64,000 nucleotides of DNA from Klenkia sesuvii. Its GTDB lineage: Bacteria > Actinomycetota > Actinomycetes > Mycobacteriales > Geodermatophilaceae. The stretch lies in the NCBI RefSeq assembly GCF_037083825.1, contig NZ_JBAPLU010000003.1:248001-312000 (forward strand). Reading direction: 5' to 3'. Positions within the stretch are counted from its first letter, which is position 1, and each line of letters opens with the position of its first letter. The position numbers were made by a program, and so were the translations under genes. The notes under the pieces were generated by a model that made no database searches, was not told the origin of the DNA, and saw nothing but the letters and a program-made list of their open reading frames with translations. Positions 40,928-49,478 of the stretch are shown here, piece after piece.

Positions 40928-41827
40928 ATGACTCGCCTGATCACCGTGACCGGCGCCACCGGAGCCCTGGGCGGCCGGGTCGCCCGGCTGCTGGCCGAGC
41001 AGGTCGCCGACCACGACGCCCACCTCCGGCTGGTGGTGCGCGACCCCTCCCGCACCCCGCAGCTGCCCGGGACCGAGGTCGTGGGCCACCCCGGCGGGTA
41101 CGCCGACGAGGCCGGGTTCACCGCCGCGCTGGCCGGGACGCACACCCTGTTCCTGGTCAGCGCCGCCGAGGCCGTCGACCGCACCGAGCAGCACCTGTCC
41201 GCCGTCCGGGCCGCCGTGGCCGCCGGGGTCGAGCGCATCGTCTACACGTCGTTCCTCGGCTCGGACGACGGCGCCACGTTCACCCTCACCCGCACGCACG
41301 CCGCCACCGAGGCCGCGCTCGGCGACACCGGCCTGCGCACGACGGTGCTGCGCAACTCGATGTACTCCGACTTCGTGCCCTTCTTCGCCACCCCCACCGA
41401 CGACGGCGGCGCGGTGATCGCCGCACCCGCCGGCGACGGCGCGGCCTCGTTCGTGTCCCGGGACGACGCCGCCGAGGTGGCGGCGGCGGTGCTGCTGCGC
41501 GACCACCCGAGCACCGACGGACGGGTGCTCGACGTGACCGGCCCCGAGGCGCTGACGCTGGGCCAGGCCGCCGCCGTGCTGACCGAGGTGACCGGGCGCC
41601 CGGTCCGCTACGAGGCGCAGACCGTCGAGCAGGCGTGGGCGACCCGCCGCCCCAGCGGCGCGCCGGACTGGGAGGTGGAGGGCTGGGTCACCAGCTTCAC
41701 CGCGATCGCCGCGGGCGAGTTGGCCGTGGTGAGCGACGTGGTGCGGTCCTTCACCGGCCACCCGGCGACGACGGTGCGCGCGCACCTGGAGCGCCACCCC
41801 GAGGACTGGGCCAGCCTGCGGCGCTGA
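40928..41827 (+). CDS. NmrA-like NAD(P)-binding atypical SDR
   Basis: 299 aa. Rossmann start TVTGATGALGGRVARLL, VYTSFLGSDDGATF, and LRNSMYSDFVPFF fit NmrA/quinone oxidoreductase 2 (QorB)-type atypical SDRs, which often lack the YxxxK catalytic pair; none is seen here. May reduce quinones or act as a redox sensor. GAGAGGAA is 4-5 nt before ATG 40928. Interrupts the otherwise mycobacteria-like order between aroG and the exoribonuclease gene. Confidence 0.85.
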   Translation: MTRLITVTGATGALGGRVARLLAEQVADHDAHLRLVVRDPSRTPQLPGTEVVGHPGGYADEAGFTAALAGTHTLFLVSAAEAVDRTEQHLSAVRAAVAAGVERIVYTSFLGSDDGATFTLTRTHAATEAALGDTGLRTTVLRNSMYSDFVPFFATPTDDGGAVIAAPAGDGAASFVSRDDAAEVAAAVLLRDHPSTDGRVLDVTGPEALTLGQAAAVLTEVTGRPVRYEAQTVEQAWATRRPSGAPDWEVEGWVTSFTAIAAGELAVVSDVVRSFTGHPATTVRAHLERHPEDWASLRR

Positions 41828-41835
41828 TCCCGCTG

Positions 41836-41887
41836 GATGTGACCAGCTGCGGTGTCCCGGCCGGCGGACACCGCAGGTCGTCACATC
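41836..41887. terminator. Convergent terminator hairpin
   Basis: GATGTGAC and CTGCGGTGTCC pair with GGACACCGCAG and GTCACATC around a short GGCCGGC-type loop. It lies between the NmrA-like gene and the convergent exoribonuclease gene and overlaps the last codons of the latter. Confidence 0.7.
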
Positions 41888-42369
41888 GAGCGGCCGGCCT
41901 GCACCTCCCGCCAGACGGCCAAGCCGTGCCGGGCGTCCACCAGCGCGTCGTGGGCGTCCGGCGACTTCGGCGGGAGCGGCGGTGACCCGGCGTCCTCCCA
42001 CAGCTGCTTGAGCTCCCGGGTGAACCGGGGCACCGCGCGCGGCAGCGCGGGCATGGCACCCCAGAGCTGGCACAGCGCGACGTGGTCGTAGGCGGCGATC
42101 CACGCCCACAGCTGGACCTCCTCGCCCGGGCCGGTGAGGAAGTCCAGCAGCGAGTCGCGGATCTGCGCCCGGGTGCGCCACGCCTTGTCCGCCGGCGGGG
42201 GCAGCTTGTCCAGCACGTTGCGGCGCACCCACGGGATGGCCCTCGCCGGGTCGAACTCGGTGGAGACGGCGTAGAACTCGCGCCCGGTCTCGTCGACCAC
42301 GCCGATGGACACCAGGTCGATCGTCGTCCCGTCCTCGATGAACTCGGTGTCGTAGAAGTAGCGGCGCAC
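41881..42369 (-). CDS. 3'-5' exoribonuclease, Rv2179c type (DEDDh)
   Basis: 162 aa. MRRYFYDTEFIEDG gives the first acidic pair, AAYDHVALCQLWG the third motif and HDALVDARHG the final His/Asp; this is the Rv2179c family of RNase T-like exoribonucleases. Acts on 3' overhangs of RNA. TAGGGT lies 7 nt before GTG 42369 (leaderless). Same neighbour (aroG) as in M. tuberculosis. Confidence 0.92.
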   Translation of the reverse strand: MRRYFYDTEFIEDGTTIDLVSIGVVDETGREFYAVSTEFDPARAIPWVRRNVLDKLPPPADKAWRTRAQIRDSLLDFLTGPGEEVQLWAWIAAYDHVALCQLWGAMPALPRAVPRFTRELKQLWEDAGSPPLPPKSPDAHDALVDARHGLAVWREVQAGRSM

Positions 42370-42376
42370 CCCGGCA

Positions 42377-42382
42377 ACCCTA
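42377..42382 (-). promoter_or_regulatory. -10 box of the exoribonuclease gene
   Basis: TAGGGT on the minus strand, 7 nt from GTG 42369. Confidence 0.62.
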
Positions 42383-42558
42383 GGTGGACCCGGCCAGGAC
42401 GTCGGTGCCGGTGCGGTGAGTTGATCTCCGCCCCGCCCGAGCCCGCCAACGCCTGCGCAGCCTCGTCGCGGTGGTCACCCACCGGCTCGACGTCCGCGAT
42501 GCCCTCGCCGCCACCCACCCGGCCGGTGGAGCGACGTGGCGCCCGCTGCCCTCCCCCA

Positions 42559-42624
42559 CCGGTGATCACGGAGCTGGGACGCAGCCAGGACGGCGTGCCG
42601 CGCACCCAGGTCCGTGATCACCGG
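42559..42624. repeat. Perfect 14-bp inverted repeat with 38-nt loop
   Basis: CCGGTGATCACGGA (42559-42572) and TCCGTGATCACCGG (42611-42624); each arm itself contains the palindrome GTGATCAC. It lies in a 270-bp gene-free gap downstream of the SDR gene and is probably its terminator, or a dispersed intergenic repeat. Confidence 0.65.
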
Positions 42625-42639
42625 GCGGAAGGCTCAGGC

Positions 42640-43545
42640 CTACCGGGCCGACCGGCCGCGCTCGACGGAGTTGGCGCCGAACTCCTCGCCGCCCAGCGCC
42701 GCGATCTCGCGCTCCAGCTGCGGGACGGCGGTCCTGGCCTGGGCGAGCACGAGCTTCTCCCCCACCGCGCCGACGACGGCCTGCCGCCAGGCGGCGAACA
42801 GGCCCACCGAGCGGGGCACGAACACCCGCCGACCGCGGGTCTCGAGGTTGCGCAGCAGCGCGTCGGCGCAGTCGGACACCGAGGTGTAGGAGCCCAGCGG
42901 CCCGGGGAGCCGGTCGAGGGTGGCCTTGAACGTGGGCAGCGCGGCCTTGGTGTCGCGCACCATGTCGGTGTCGATCCACACCGGGTGGGCGCTGGCGACG
43001 GTGACCCCGCGGTGGGCGACCTCCAGGCGCAGCACGTCGCCGAACCGCTCGAGCCCGGCCTTGGCCGCGCAGTAGGCCGAGAGCCCGGGCAGCACGGAGA
43101 ACGCCGCGGCCGACGAGATCAGCAGCACGTGGCCCCGCCGCTTCGAGATCTCGGGCAGGGCGGCGTGCGCGGTGAGCATCGCGCCGGTCAGGTTCACCTC
43201 GATGGTGCGGGCCAGCGCCCGCGCCGACGCCGTCGCCACCGTGTTCATGGGCGCGATGCCGGCGTTGGCGACCACGACGTCGAGCCCGCCGAACACGTCG
43301 GCCGCACGGGCGACCGCGGCGGCCATCGCGTCGGCGTCGGTGACGTCGGCCTCGACCCAGAGGTGCTCGGGTCCCAGCTCGGCGGCGACCGAGGCCAGCA
43401 GGTCGGGCTCGAGCCCGACCAGGGCCACGCGGGCCCCGCGGGCGGCGGCCTTGCGCGCGAGCTCGGCGCCGATGCCGCGGGCCGCGCCGGTGATCAGCAC
43501 GGCCTGGCCGGCCAGCGAGCGGGGGTTGGTGGTCCTGCGGGCCAT
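42640..43545 (-). CDS. Short-chain dehydrogenase/reductase
   Basis: 301 aa. Cofactor loop TGAARGIGAELARKAAARG, NAG motif VVANAGIAP, active site Ser (LLISSAAAFS) and YCAAK (Tyr/Lys). The extended C-terminus (FVPRSVGLFAAWRQAVVG) is typical of actinobacterial steroid/alcohol SDRs. ATG 43545 follows GGAG with a 7-nt gap. Divergent from the monooxygenase gene across two TetR-type operators; it could oxidise a secondary alcohol to the ketone used by the monooxygenase. Confidence 0.9.
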   Translation of the reverse strand: MARRTTNPRSLAGQAVLITGAARGIGAELARKAAARGARVALVGLEPDLLASVAAELGPEHLWVEADVTDADAMAAAVARAADVFGGLDVVVANAGIAPMNTVATASARALARTIEVNLTGAMLTAHAALPEISKRRGHVLLISSAAAFSVLPGLSAYCAAKAGLERFGDVLRLEVAHRGVTVASAHPVWIDTDMVRDTKAALPTFKATLDRLPGPLGSYTSVSDCADALLRNLETRGRRVFVPRSVGLFAAWRQAVVGAVGEKLVLAQARTAVPQLEREIAALGGEEFGANSVERGRSAR

Positions 43546-43570
43546 GGGTGGGCTCCTCGTCGTCGAGTTG

Positions 43571-43591
43571 CTGTTGAGCACTGCTCAACAG
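43571..43591. promoter_or_regulatory. TetR-type operator 1
   Basis: CTGTTGAGC-ACT-GCTCAACAG, perfect 9-bp arms, in the divergent promoter between the SDR and monooxygenase genes. Confidence 0.85.
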
Positions 43592-43599
43592 ATGTGTAC

Positions 43600-43622
43600 C
43601 TTGTTGAGCGTTGCTCAGCAAG
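43600..43622. promoter_or_regulatory. TetR-type operator 2
   Basis: CTTGTTGAGC-GTT-GCTCAGCAAG, 10-bp arms with one mismatch pair. Its centre is 30 bp (about three helical turns) from operator 1, so both can be bound on one DNA face. Confidence 0.83.
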
Positions 43623-43644
43623 CCGTCAGCAAGGGAGCCGACCG

Positions 43645-45168
43645 GTGACCAGCACGATCGAGAAGACCCATCCGGCGGGCACCGCCGTCCGCGAGGTGCA
43701 CGTCGCCGTCATCGGGTCCGGGTTCGCCGGGCTCGGCATGGCGATCCGGCTGCGCGAACAGGGCATCGAGGACTTCGTCGTCCTCGAGCGCGGCGAGGAC
43801 GTCGGGGGCACGTGGCGCGACAACAGCTACCCCGGTGCGGCCTGCGACGTGCAGTCCAACCTCTACTCGTTCTCCTTCGCGCCCAACCCCGAATGGCCGC
43901 GCACCTACTCCGAGCAGCCCGAGATCTTCGCCTACCTGCGCGACGTCGCCGACCGGTACGGCCTCCGCGACAAGCACGTGTTCGGCGCCGAGGTCACCGC
44001 CGCCACCTGGGACGACGACGCCCGGCGCTGGCACGTCGAGACCACCGCCGGGGACTACCGCGCGAAGGTCCTGGTGTCGGGCGCCGGCGCGCTGGCCGAC
44101 CCCTCCTTCCCCGACATCCCGGGCATCGAGAGCTTCGCCGGCACCGTCATGCACACGGCCCGCTGGGACCACTCCCACGACCTCACCGGAGACCGCGTGG
44201 CCGTCGTCGGCACCGGCGCCTCGGCCATCCAGGTCGTGCCGGCCATCCAGCCGCAGGTCGGCTCGGTGGCGGTCTACCAGCGCACGCCCCCGTGGGTCAT
44301 CCCCCGCGGCGACCGGCCCACCACGCCGTTCGAGCGGTCGCTGTACCGCCGCTTCCCCGCCGTCCAGCGGGCGGTGCGCGGTGCGCTGTACGCCGGCCGC
44401 GAGTTCCTGGTGTTCGGCATGGCCAAGAACCGGCGGTGGCTGGCCCCGGTGCAGAAGCTCGCCCGCACCCACCTGGAGCGCCAGGTGCGGGACCCGCAGC
44501 TGCGCGCCGCGGTCACCCCCGACTACACGATCGGCTGCAAGCGCATCCTGATCAGCAACGACTGGTACCCGGCGATCTCCGCGCCCAACGCCGAGGTGGT
44601 CACCGCCGGGATCGCCGAGATCCGGCCGCACTCCGTGGTCACCCGCGACGGGGTCGAGCGGCCCACCGACACCCTCGTGCTGGCCACCGGCTTCCACGTC
44701 ACCGACCTGCCGATCGCGCACCGCATCCGGGGCCGCGACGGGCGCAGCCTGGCCGAGGTCTGGGACGAGGGCATGGTGACCAACCGCGGTTCGACCGTCG
44801 CCGGCTTCCCGAACCTCTTCCTGCTGGTCGGCCCCAACGTCGGCGTCGGGCACACCTCGATGGTCTACATGATCGAGTCGCAGGTGGCCTACGTCGGCGA
44901 GGCGCTGCGGGCCATGGCCGTCGAGGGGCTGGCCACGCTGGAGACCACCCCGGCCGCGCAGGAGGCCTACCGCGAGCTCATCGCCGAGCGCTCGCGGGGC
45001 ACCGTGTGGCTCGGCGGCGGCTGCGGGTCCTGGTACCTGGACAGGCACGGGCACAACACCACGCTGTGGCCCGACTTCACCTTCCTGTTCCGCCGGCTCA
45101 CCAAGACCCTCGACCGGGAGAACTACGTGGGGACGACGGAGCGCGAGACCGCGGGGGTGGCCGCGTGA
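43645..45168 (+). CDS. Flavin-containing Baeyer-Villiger monooxygenase
   Basis: 507 aa. FAD loop VAVIGSGFAGLGMAIRL, the BVMO fingerprint FAGTVMHTARWDH (FxGxxxHxxxW), the second Rossmann motif VAVVGTGASAIQVVP (NADPH) and ATGFHVTDLP. Converts ketones to esters or lactones with O2 and NADPH. AAGGGAG is 7-8 nt before GTG 43645. First gene of an operon with an alpha/beta hydrolase and a TetR regulator, all coupled or nearly so. Confidence 0.93.
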   Translation: MTSTIEKTHPAGTAVREVHVAVIGSGFAGLGMAIRLREQGIEDFVVLERGEDVGGTWRDNSYPGAACDVQSNLYSFSFAPNPEWPRTYSEQPEIFAYLRDVADRYGLRDKHVFGAEVTAATWDDDARRWHVETTAGDYRAKVLVSGAGALADPSFPDIPGIESFAGTVMHTARWDHSHDLTGDRVAVVGTGASAIQVVPAIQPQVGSVAVYQRTPPWVIPRGDRPTTPFERSLYRRFPAVQRAVRGALYAGREFLVFGMAKNRRWLAPVQKLARTHLERQVRDPQLRAAVTPDYTIGCKRILISNDWYPAISAPNAEVVTAGIAEIRPHSVVTRDGVERPTDTLVLATGFHVTDLPIAHRIRGRDGRSLAEVWDEGMVTNRGSTVAGFPNLFLLVGPNVGVGHTSMVYMIESQVAYVGEALRAMAVEGLATLETTPAAQEAYRELIAERSRGTVWLGGGCGSWYLDRHGHNTTLWPDFTFLFRRLTKTLDRENYVGTTERETAGVAA

Positions 45169-46103
45169 CCGCGGCGGCCATCTCCACCGACGCCGGCACG
45201 GTGCAGCACACCGTCCACGCCGTCCGCGCCGTCGACGGCGCCCTGCTGCACGCCACCGTCGACGGCTCGCCCGAGGCTCCGGTGACCGTCGTCCTCGCGC
45301 ACGGCTGGACCCTCGCGCGGGCCTCCTGGGACGACGTCGCCGCCCTGCTGGCCCCCGACGTGGCCGCCGGCGCGCTGCGCCTGGTGCGCTACGACCAGCG
45401 CGGGCACGGCCGATCCACCTGGGGCGACACCGACCCGGTGTCGATCGACCTGCTCGGCGAGGACATGGCGACGATCCTGGCCGAGCTGGCCCCGACCGGG
45501 CCGGTGGTGCTGGGCGGGCACTCGATGGGCGGCATGACGATCATGGCGCTGGCCGCCGCGCACCCCGAGCTCGTCGGCGAGCGCGTGGTCGGCGTGGCCC
45601 TCGTGGACACCTCGGCCGGGCAGCTGTCCCACCCGCCGCGCAACCTGATGGAGCGGCTGCAGGAGCGTGCGCTGCCGGGCCTGGGTGCCTGGGCGGTCGC
45701 CCACTCCCGGCGCGTCGAGGGTTGGCGCCGCCTGGTGCCGCCGACCCACCCGCGGCACCGCAGCATCGTGCGCGGCGTCCTCTACGGCCGCGACGCCACC
45801 GACGAGATGGTCGCCCGGGGTGCGGAGATCATGGCCGGGTCCTCGATCCGCGCGTTCGTCGCCTTCTACCCCGCACTCGGCGCCCACGACAAGGCGCAGG
45901 CCCTGGCCGAGCTCGGCACGGTGCCGGTGGAGATCCTGGTCGGCGACACCGACAAGCTCACCCCGGTGAAGCACTCGGGGCGCCTGGCTGCGGCCATCCC
46001 GACCGCGCACCTGCAGATCGTGCCCGGCTGCGGCCACATGCTGCCGCAGGAGCGCCCCGATCTGGTGACCGACGCGATCCGCCGGTTGCTGCCGGCGCGG
46101 TGA
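45165..46103 (+). CDS. Alpha/beta hydrolase (esterase/lactonase candidate)
   Basis: 312 aa. Oxyanion region LAHGWTLARASW, nucleophile elbow GGHSMGGMT, acid in LVGDTDKLTP and His in PGCGHMLPQE form a full triad. GTG 45165 overlaps the monooxygenase stop. Its natural job here would be to hydrolyse the ester or lactone made by the Baeyer-Villiger enzyme. Confidence 0.92.
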   Translation: MTAAAISTDAGTVQHTVHAVRAVDGALLHATVDGSPEAPVTVVLAHGWTLARASWDDVAALLAPDVAAGALRLVRYDQRGHGRSTWGDTDPVSIDLLGEDMATILAELAPTGPVVLGGHSMGGMTIMALAAAHPELVGERVVGVALVDTSAGQLSHPPRNLMERLQERALPGLGAWAVAHSRRVEGWRRLVPPTHPRHRSIVRGVLYGRDATDEMVARGAEIMAGSSIRAFVAFYPALGAHDKAQALAELGTVPVEILVGDTDKLTPVKHSGRLAAAIPTAHLQIVPGCGHMLPQERPDLVTDAIRRLLPAR

Positions 46104-46110
46104 CGACGCG

Positions 46111-46659
46111 GTGACGGCGGCCCGGCGGACCGCCGCCGATCGGCGGGCCCAGCTGGTGGAGATCGGCCTGGAGCTGTTGCCCACCACCCGGGTGCCGGAG
46201 CTGACGGTCGACGAGGTGGCGCGGCGGGCGGGCATCAGCCGCAGCCTGCTGTTCCACTACTTCGCCACCAAGACCGACTACATCGACGCCGTCACGACGG
46301 CGGCCGCGGACCTGCTGTGCAGCCACGTGCTGGCGGTGCCGGGCGACATGGCCGGCATGCTCGACCGCTTCGTCAGCTGGGTGGAGACCTACCGGGACAG
46401 CTACGTCGCGTTCGTGCGCGGGGCGGTGGGCGGCGATCCGGCGGTCGCCGACGTGTACACCCGGGCGCGCGAGCGGCTGGTCGACGGCACGCTGGCCGCC
46501 GTCGGCCTGCCCGACGACCCGCGCCACCGCCAGCTCGTGCGCTCGTGGTTCGCCTTCACCGAGGACCTGGTGATCGGCTGGACGGCCGACCCGACCCTGA
46601 CCCGGGACGAGGTGCTCGGCCTCGCCTCGGACGTGCTGGCCCGGATCACCACCCGCTGA
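46111..46659 (+). CDS. TetR family transcriptional regulator
   Basis: 182 aa. N-terminal HTH: LTVDEVARRAGISRSLLFHYFATKTD (read as EVARRAGISRSLLFHYF) is a textbook TetR helix-turn-helix; the C-terminal domain carries the ligand pocket. Begins 8 bp after the hydrolase stop, third in the operon. Probably represses both divergent units through the GTTGAGC-N3-GCTCAAC sites and responds to the pathway substrate. Confidence 0.9.
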   Translation: MTAARRTAADRRAQLVEIGLELLPTTRVPELTVDEVARRAGISRSLLFHYFATKTDYIDAVTTAAADLLCSHVLAVPGDMAGMLDRFVSWVETYRDSYVAFVRGAVGGDPAVADVYTRARERLVDGTLAAVGLPDDPRHRQLVRSWFAFTEDLVIGWTADPTLTRDEVLGLASDVLARITTR

Positions 46660-46687
46660 GCCGGCCGGCGACGCCCGGAGGGGCCCG

Positions 46688-47446
46688 TCAGCCGGCCAGG
46701 GACGACGGGAGCCGGTCGGCCGCCTCGTGCGGTGGCGGTTGCAGGCGGCCCACCACCTCGACGGCGCTGGCCCCCGTGGTGTCCATGGACTTCTTCACCT
46801 TGGCGCCGTAGAGGTCGACGTACTCCTGACCCGACAGCAGCATGATCTCGTACATGATCTCGTCGGTGATCGAGCGCTCGACGAACCGGTCACCGCTCAG
46901 GCCGTCGTAGCGGGAGAAGTCCAGCGGCTCCCCGATGACGACGTCGACCCGGGTGAGCGTCGTGCCCAGCACGGTGACGCTGCGGCCGGGGACCATCGCG
47001 ACCGGGATGACCGGGCAGCCGGTCTCCAGCGCCATGCGCGCCACCCCGGTCTTGCCGCGGAAGAGCCGGCCGTCGGGCGAGCGGGTGCCCTCGGGGTAGA
47101 TGCCCAGCAGCTTGCCCTCGCGCAGGATCCGCGTGCCGGTGCTCAGCGCGTTCTCGGCCGCGTCGGCGCTCGTGCGGTCGATCGGCACCTGACCGCTGCC
47201 GCCGAAGAAGACCCGCTGCAGGAACCCCTTCACCCCGGGGGCGGTGAAGTACTCGGCCTTGGCCAGGAACGTCACCCGCCGCCGCAGCACCAGCGGCATG
47301 AAGATCCAGTCCGAGGCGGCCAGGTGGTTGCTGGCCAGGATCGCCGCACCCCGGCGCGGCACGTTCTGCGCCCCGGTGACCTGCGGACGGAACACCAGAC
47401 GCACGACCGGCCCGATGGCCACGTGCTTGAGGAACCAGTAGAACAA
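46688..47446 (-). CDS. 1-acylglycerol-3-phosphate acyltransferase-like (PlsC family)
   Basis: 252 aa. SNHLAASDWIF carries the NHxxxxD-type catalytic pair, followed by VPIDR and YPEGTRSPDG. One N-terminal hydrophobic helix anchors it to the membrane. Probably acylates lysophosphatidic acid or a PIM precursor; it corresponds in position to Rv2182c. The TTG start at 47446 has GGGAGG 4-9 nt upstream and TAGTCT further up as -10. Confidence 0.9.
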   Translation of the reverse strand: MFYWFLKHVAIGPVVRLVFRPQVTGAQNVPRRGAAILASNHLAASDWIFMPLVLRRRVTFLAKAEYFTAPGVKGFLQRVFFGGSGQVPIDRTSADAAENALSTGTRILREGKLLGIYPEGTRSPDGRLFRGKTGVARMALETGCPVIPVAMVPGRSVTVLGTTLTRVDVVIGEPLDFSRYDGLSGDRFVERSITDEIMYEIMLLSGQEYVDLYGAKVKKSMDTTGASAVEVVGRLQPPPHEAADRLPSSLAG

Positions 47447-47578
47447 CGCGCCTCCCTCGGCAGCTGTCAGACTAAGGAGGACCGGGGCCGCGGGGCAATC
47501 GCGGGTCCGGTCCGGCCCCGCCCCCTGGACAACGAGCCGGTGGCCGACGACGCTTCGGTCCGTGCACGGGAGGCCAGC

Positions 47579-48403
47579 ATGACCGCACGGCGCGGCCGTC
47601 GGGACAACGGTCTCGACGCCCCCCTCTGGCACCCGCTGCGCGACGTCGACCCCCGGGTGGGCGAGCACCTGCTCGACGTCCTGCGCGACGAGGGCATCGC
47701 CGCCTACCTGGCGCCCTCCACCGACGACGGTCCCTACACGCGCACCCAGTTCCTGCCCTCGCCGCCCACCGACCGGCTGTTCGTCGACCGCGCCCGCCGG
47801 GCCGACGCCCGCACGCTGGTGGACTCGCACGCCGACGAGCACCTGCCCACCGCCCCGACCCCGCGCCGACGCCGCACGGACCGGGCCGAGGACGCCGCCG
47901 CCACCGACGCCGAGTTCGCCCGCATCGTCGCGGCCTGGCAGGCCGAGGAGCGGGCGCAGGCCGCCGCGGCCGGCGACGGGGTCCAGGACGGGGGCAGGGA
48001 CGGGGGCAGGGACGGCGCCCAGGACAGCGCCCAGGACAGGGCCCACGACGAGTTCCGCGACGAGTTCCGCGACGGGGCTCCGGCCCGGCGCGGCGAGCCG
48101 GTCGACGACGAGCTCGACGACGCCGGCCCGCCCGCCCCGGCCGAGGTGCCCGTCCTCGACCGGCCCGACGAGCACTTCGAGCCCCCGCCGCCGCCACCCA
48201 TCCCGGTGCTGGCCCCCGCCTCGCTCTACGCGCTGCTGCTCATCGCCGCCGGCGCGGTCTGCATCATCGCGCCGGGGGCGATCGGGCTGAGCCTGGACGT
48301 CGGCATCGTCATCGGCGTCCTGGCCGTGGTGGGCGGGGTCGCCGTCCTGGTGTCGCGCATGCGCGACCGCACCGACGACGACGGCGACGGCGCCGTCGTC
48401 TAG
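47579..48403 (+). CDS. Membrane protein with acidic repeat linker (DUF308-like tail)
   Basis: 274 aa. N-terminal soluble region (1-75) with WHPLRDVDPRVGEHLLDVL, then a long Arg/Asp/Glu-rich disordered linker containing short repeats (DGGRDGGRDG, then DEFRDEFRDG), a Pro run, and two membrane helices near the C-terminus (YALLLIAAGAVCIIAPGAIG and a second Val/Gly-rich one). GGGAGG is 6 nt before ATG 47579. Function unknown; neighbour of the acyltransferase in the conserved envelope block. Confidence 0.78.
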   Translation: MTARRGRRDNGLDAPLWHPLRDVDPRVGEHLLDVLRDEGIAAYLAPSTDDGPYTRTQFLPSPPTDRLFVDRARRADARTLVDSHADEHLPTAPTPRRRRTDRAEDAAATDAEFARIVAAWQAEERAQAAAAGDGVQDGGRDGGRDGAQDSAQDRAHDEFRDEFRDGAPARRGEPVDDELDDAGPPAPAEVPVLDRPDEHFEPPPPPPIPVLAPASLYALLLIAAGAVCIIAPGAIGLSLDVGIVIGVLAVVGGVAVLVSRMRDRTDDDGDGAVV

Positions 48404-48494
48404 CGCGCCGTCACCGCGCCCGCGGTGACCACCCCGGGTCGGTTGCTGCCTCCCCGTCCGGGTGACCGCCGTGGACCCGTGCTGATCTCGTGCT

Positions 48495-49478
48495 CTACGC
48501 CGCGCCCTCGTGGACGGCGAGGCGGACGAGGTCCGCGGCGCCGACCAGGCCGGCCTGGGCACCGAGCTGGGCGCCCACGACGGTGGGCCCGGGGCGGAAC
48601 CCGCGGCCGGGCAGCGCCCGTTCCAGCCGGTCACGTGCCGGGCCCAGCACCATCTCCCCCAGCACGCTGACACCACCGCCGATGACCACGACGTCGGGGT
48701 CGAGGATCGCGGCCATGTCGGCGATCCCCTGGCCCAACCAGGTGCCGACCTCGGCCAGCAGCTCGAGGGCGAGCGGGTCACCGGCCTTGGCGGCGGTGGC
48801 GACGTCCACGCCGGTGAGCCGCTCGGCCCGGCCACCCACCCGCTCCAGCAGCAGCGCAGCGGCGGCCGGCGAGCTGGTGGCCACCTCGCGGGCGGTGAGA
48901 CCCAGGGCGTTGCCCGAGGCGTACTGCTCCCAGCACCCGCGGTTGCCGCAAGCGCACAGCCGTCCGTCGGGCACCACGCGCATGTGCCCCCACTCCCCCG
49001 CCACCCCGTGCGCACCGCGCTGCAGCCGGCCGTCGATGACCATGCCGCCGCCGATGCCGGTGCCCAGTGTGATCATCACGGCGAGGTCCGACCCTTGGGC
49101 GGCGCCGTAGCGGTACTCCGCCCAGGCCGCGGCGTCGGCGTCGTTGCCCACCCAGAGCGGTCGCTGCAGCCGGTCGGTGAGGTCCTGGCGCAGCGGCTGG
49201 TTGCGCCAGGCCAGGTGCGGGCTGAAGAGCACCGTGTCGCCGGTGCGGTCGAACCACCCGGCGGCCCCGACGCCGACGCCGACCAGCGGCCCGCCGTGGG
49301 CCTCGGCCAGCTCGTCGACCACGGCGGCGATGGCGTCCTCGGTGGCGCGCACCGACGCGCCGGGCGTGGCCCGCCGGGCGGTCGAGCTGATGGTGCCGTC
49401 GGGCAGGACGACGCCGCCGGCCACCTTCGTGCCACCGATGTCGATGCCGATCGCCGGCAGGTCGTGCGGGGAGCTCAT
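48495..49478 (-). CDS. ROK family glucokinase
   Basis: 327 aa. IGIDIGGTKVAGGVV (phosphate loop), VGNDADAAAWAEYR with catalytic Asp, LGTGIGGGMV, and the Zn-binding CACGNRGCWEQY. Phosphorylates glucose or a related sugar with ATP; could also be a ROK kinase for another hexose. ATG 49478 overlaps the stop of the DUF5304-like gene (ATGA), placing it last in a four-gene minus-strand operon. Confidence 0.9.
   Translation of the reverse strand: MSSPHDLPAIGIDIGGTKVAGGVVLPDGTISSTARRATPGASVRATEDAIAAVVDELAEAHGGPLVGVGVGAAGWFDRTGDTVLFSPHLAWRNQPLRQDLTDRLQRPLWVGNDADAAAWAEYRYGAAQGSDLAVMITLGTGIGGGMVIDGRLQRGAHGVAGEWGHMRVVPDGRLCACGNRGCWEQYASGNALGLTAREVATSSPAAAALLLERVGGRAERLTGVDVATAAKAGDPLALELLAEVGTWLGQGIADMAAILDPDVVVIGGGVSVLGEMVLGPARDRLERALPGRGFRPGPTVVGAQLGAQAGLVGAADLVRLAVHEGAA

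Noticed and set aside
42082..43644. Upstream extension of the monooxygenase frame
   Set aside because: It runs antisense through the SDR gene and the operator region; GTG 43645 has a ribosome binding site and matches the family N-terminus.
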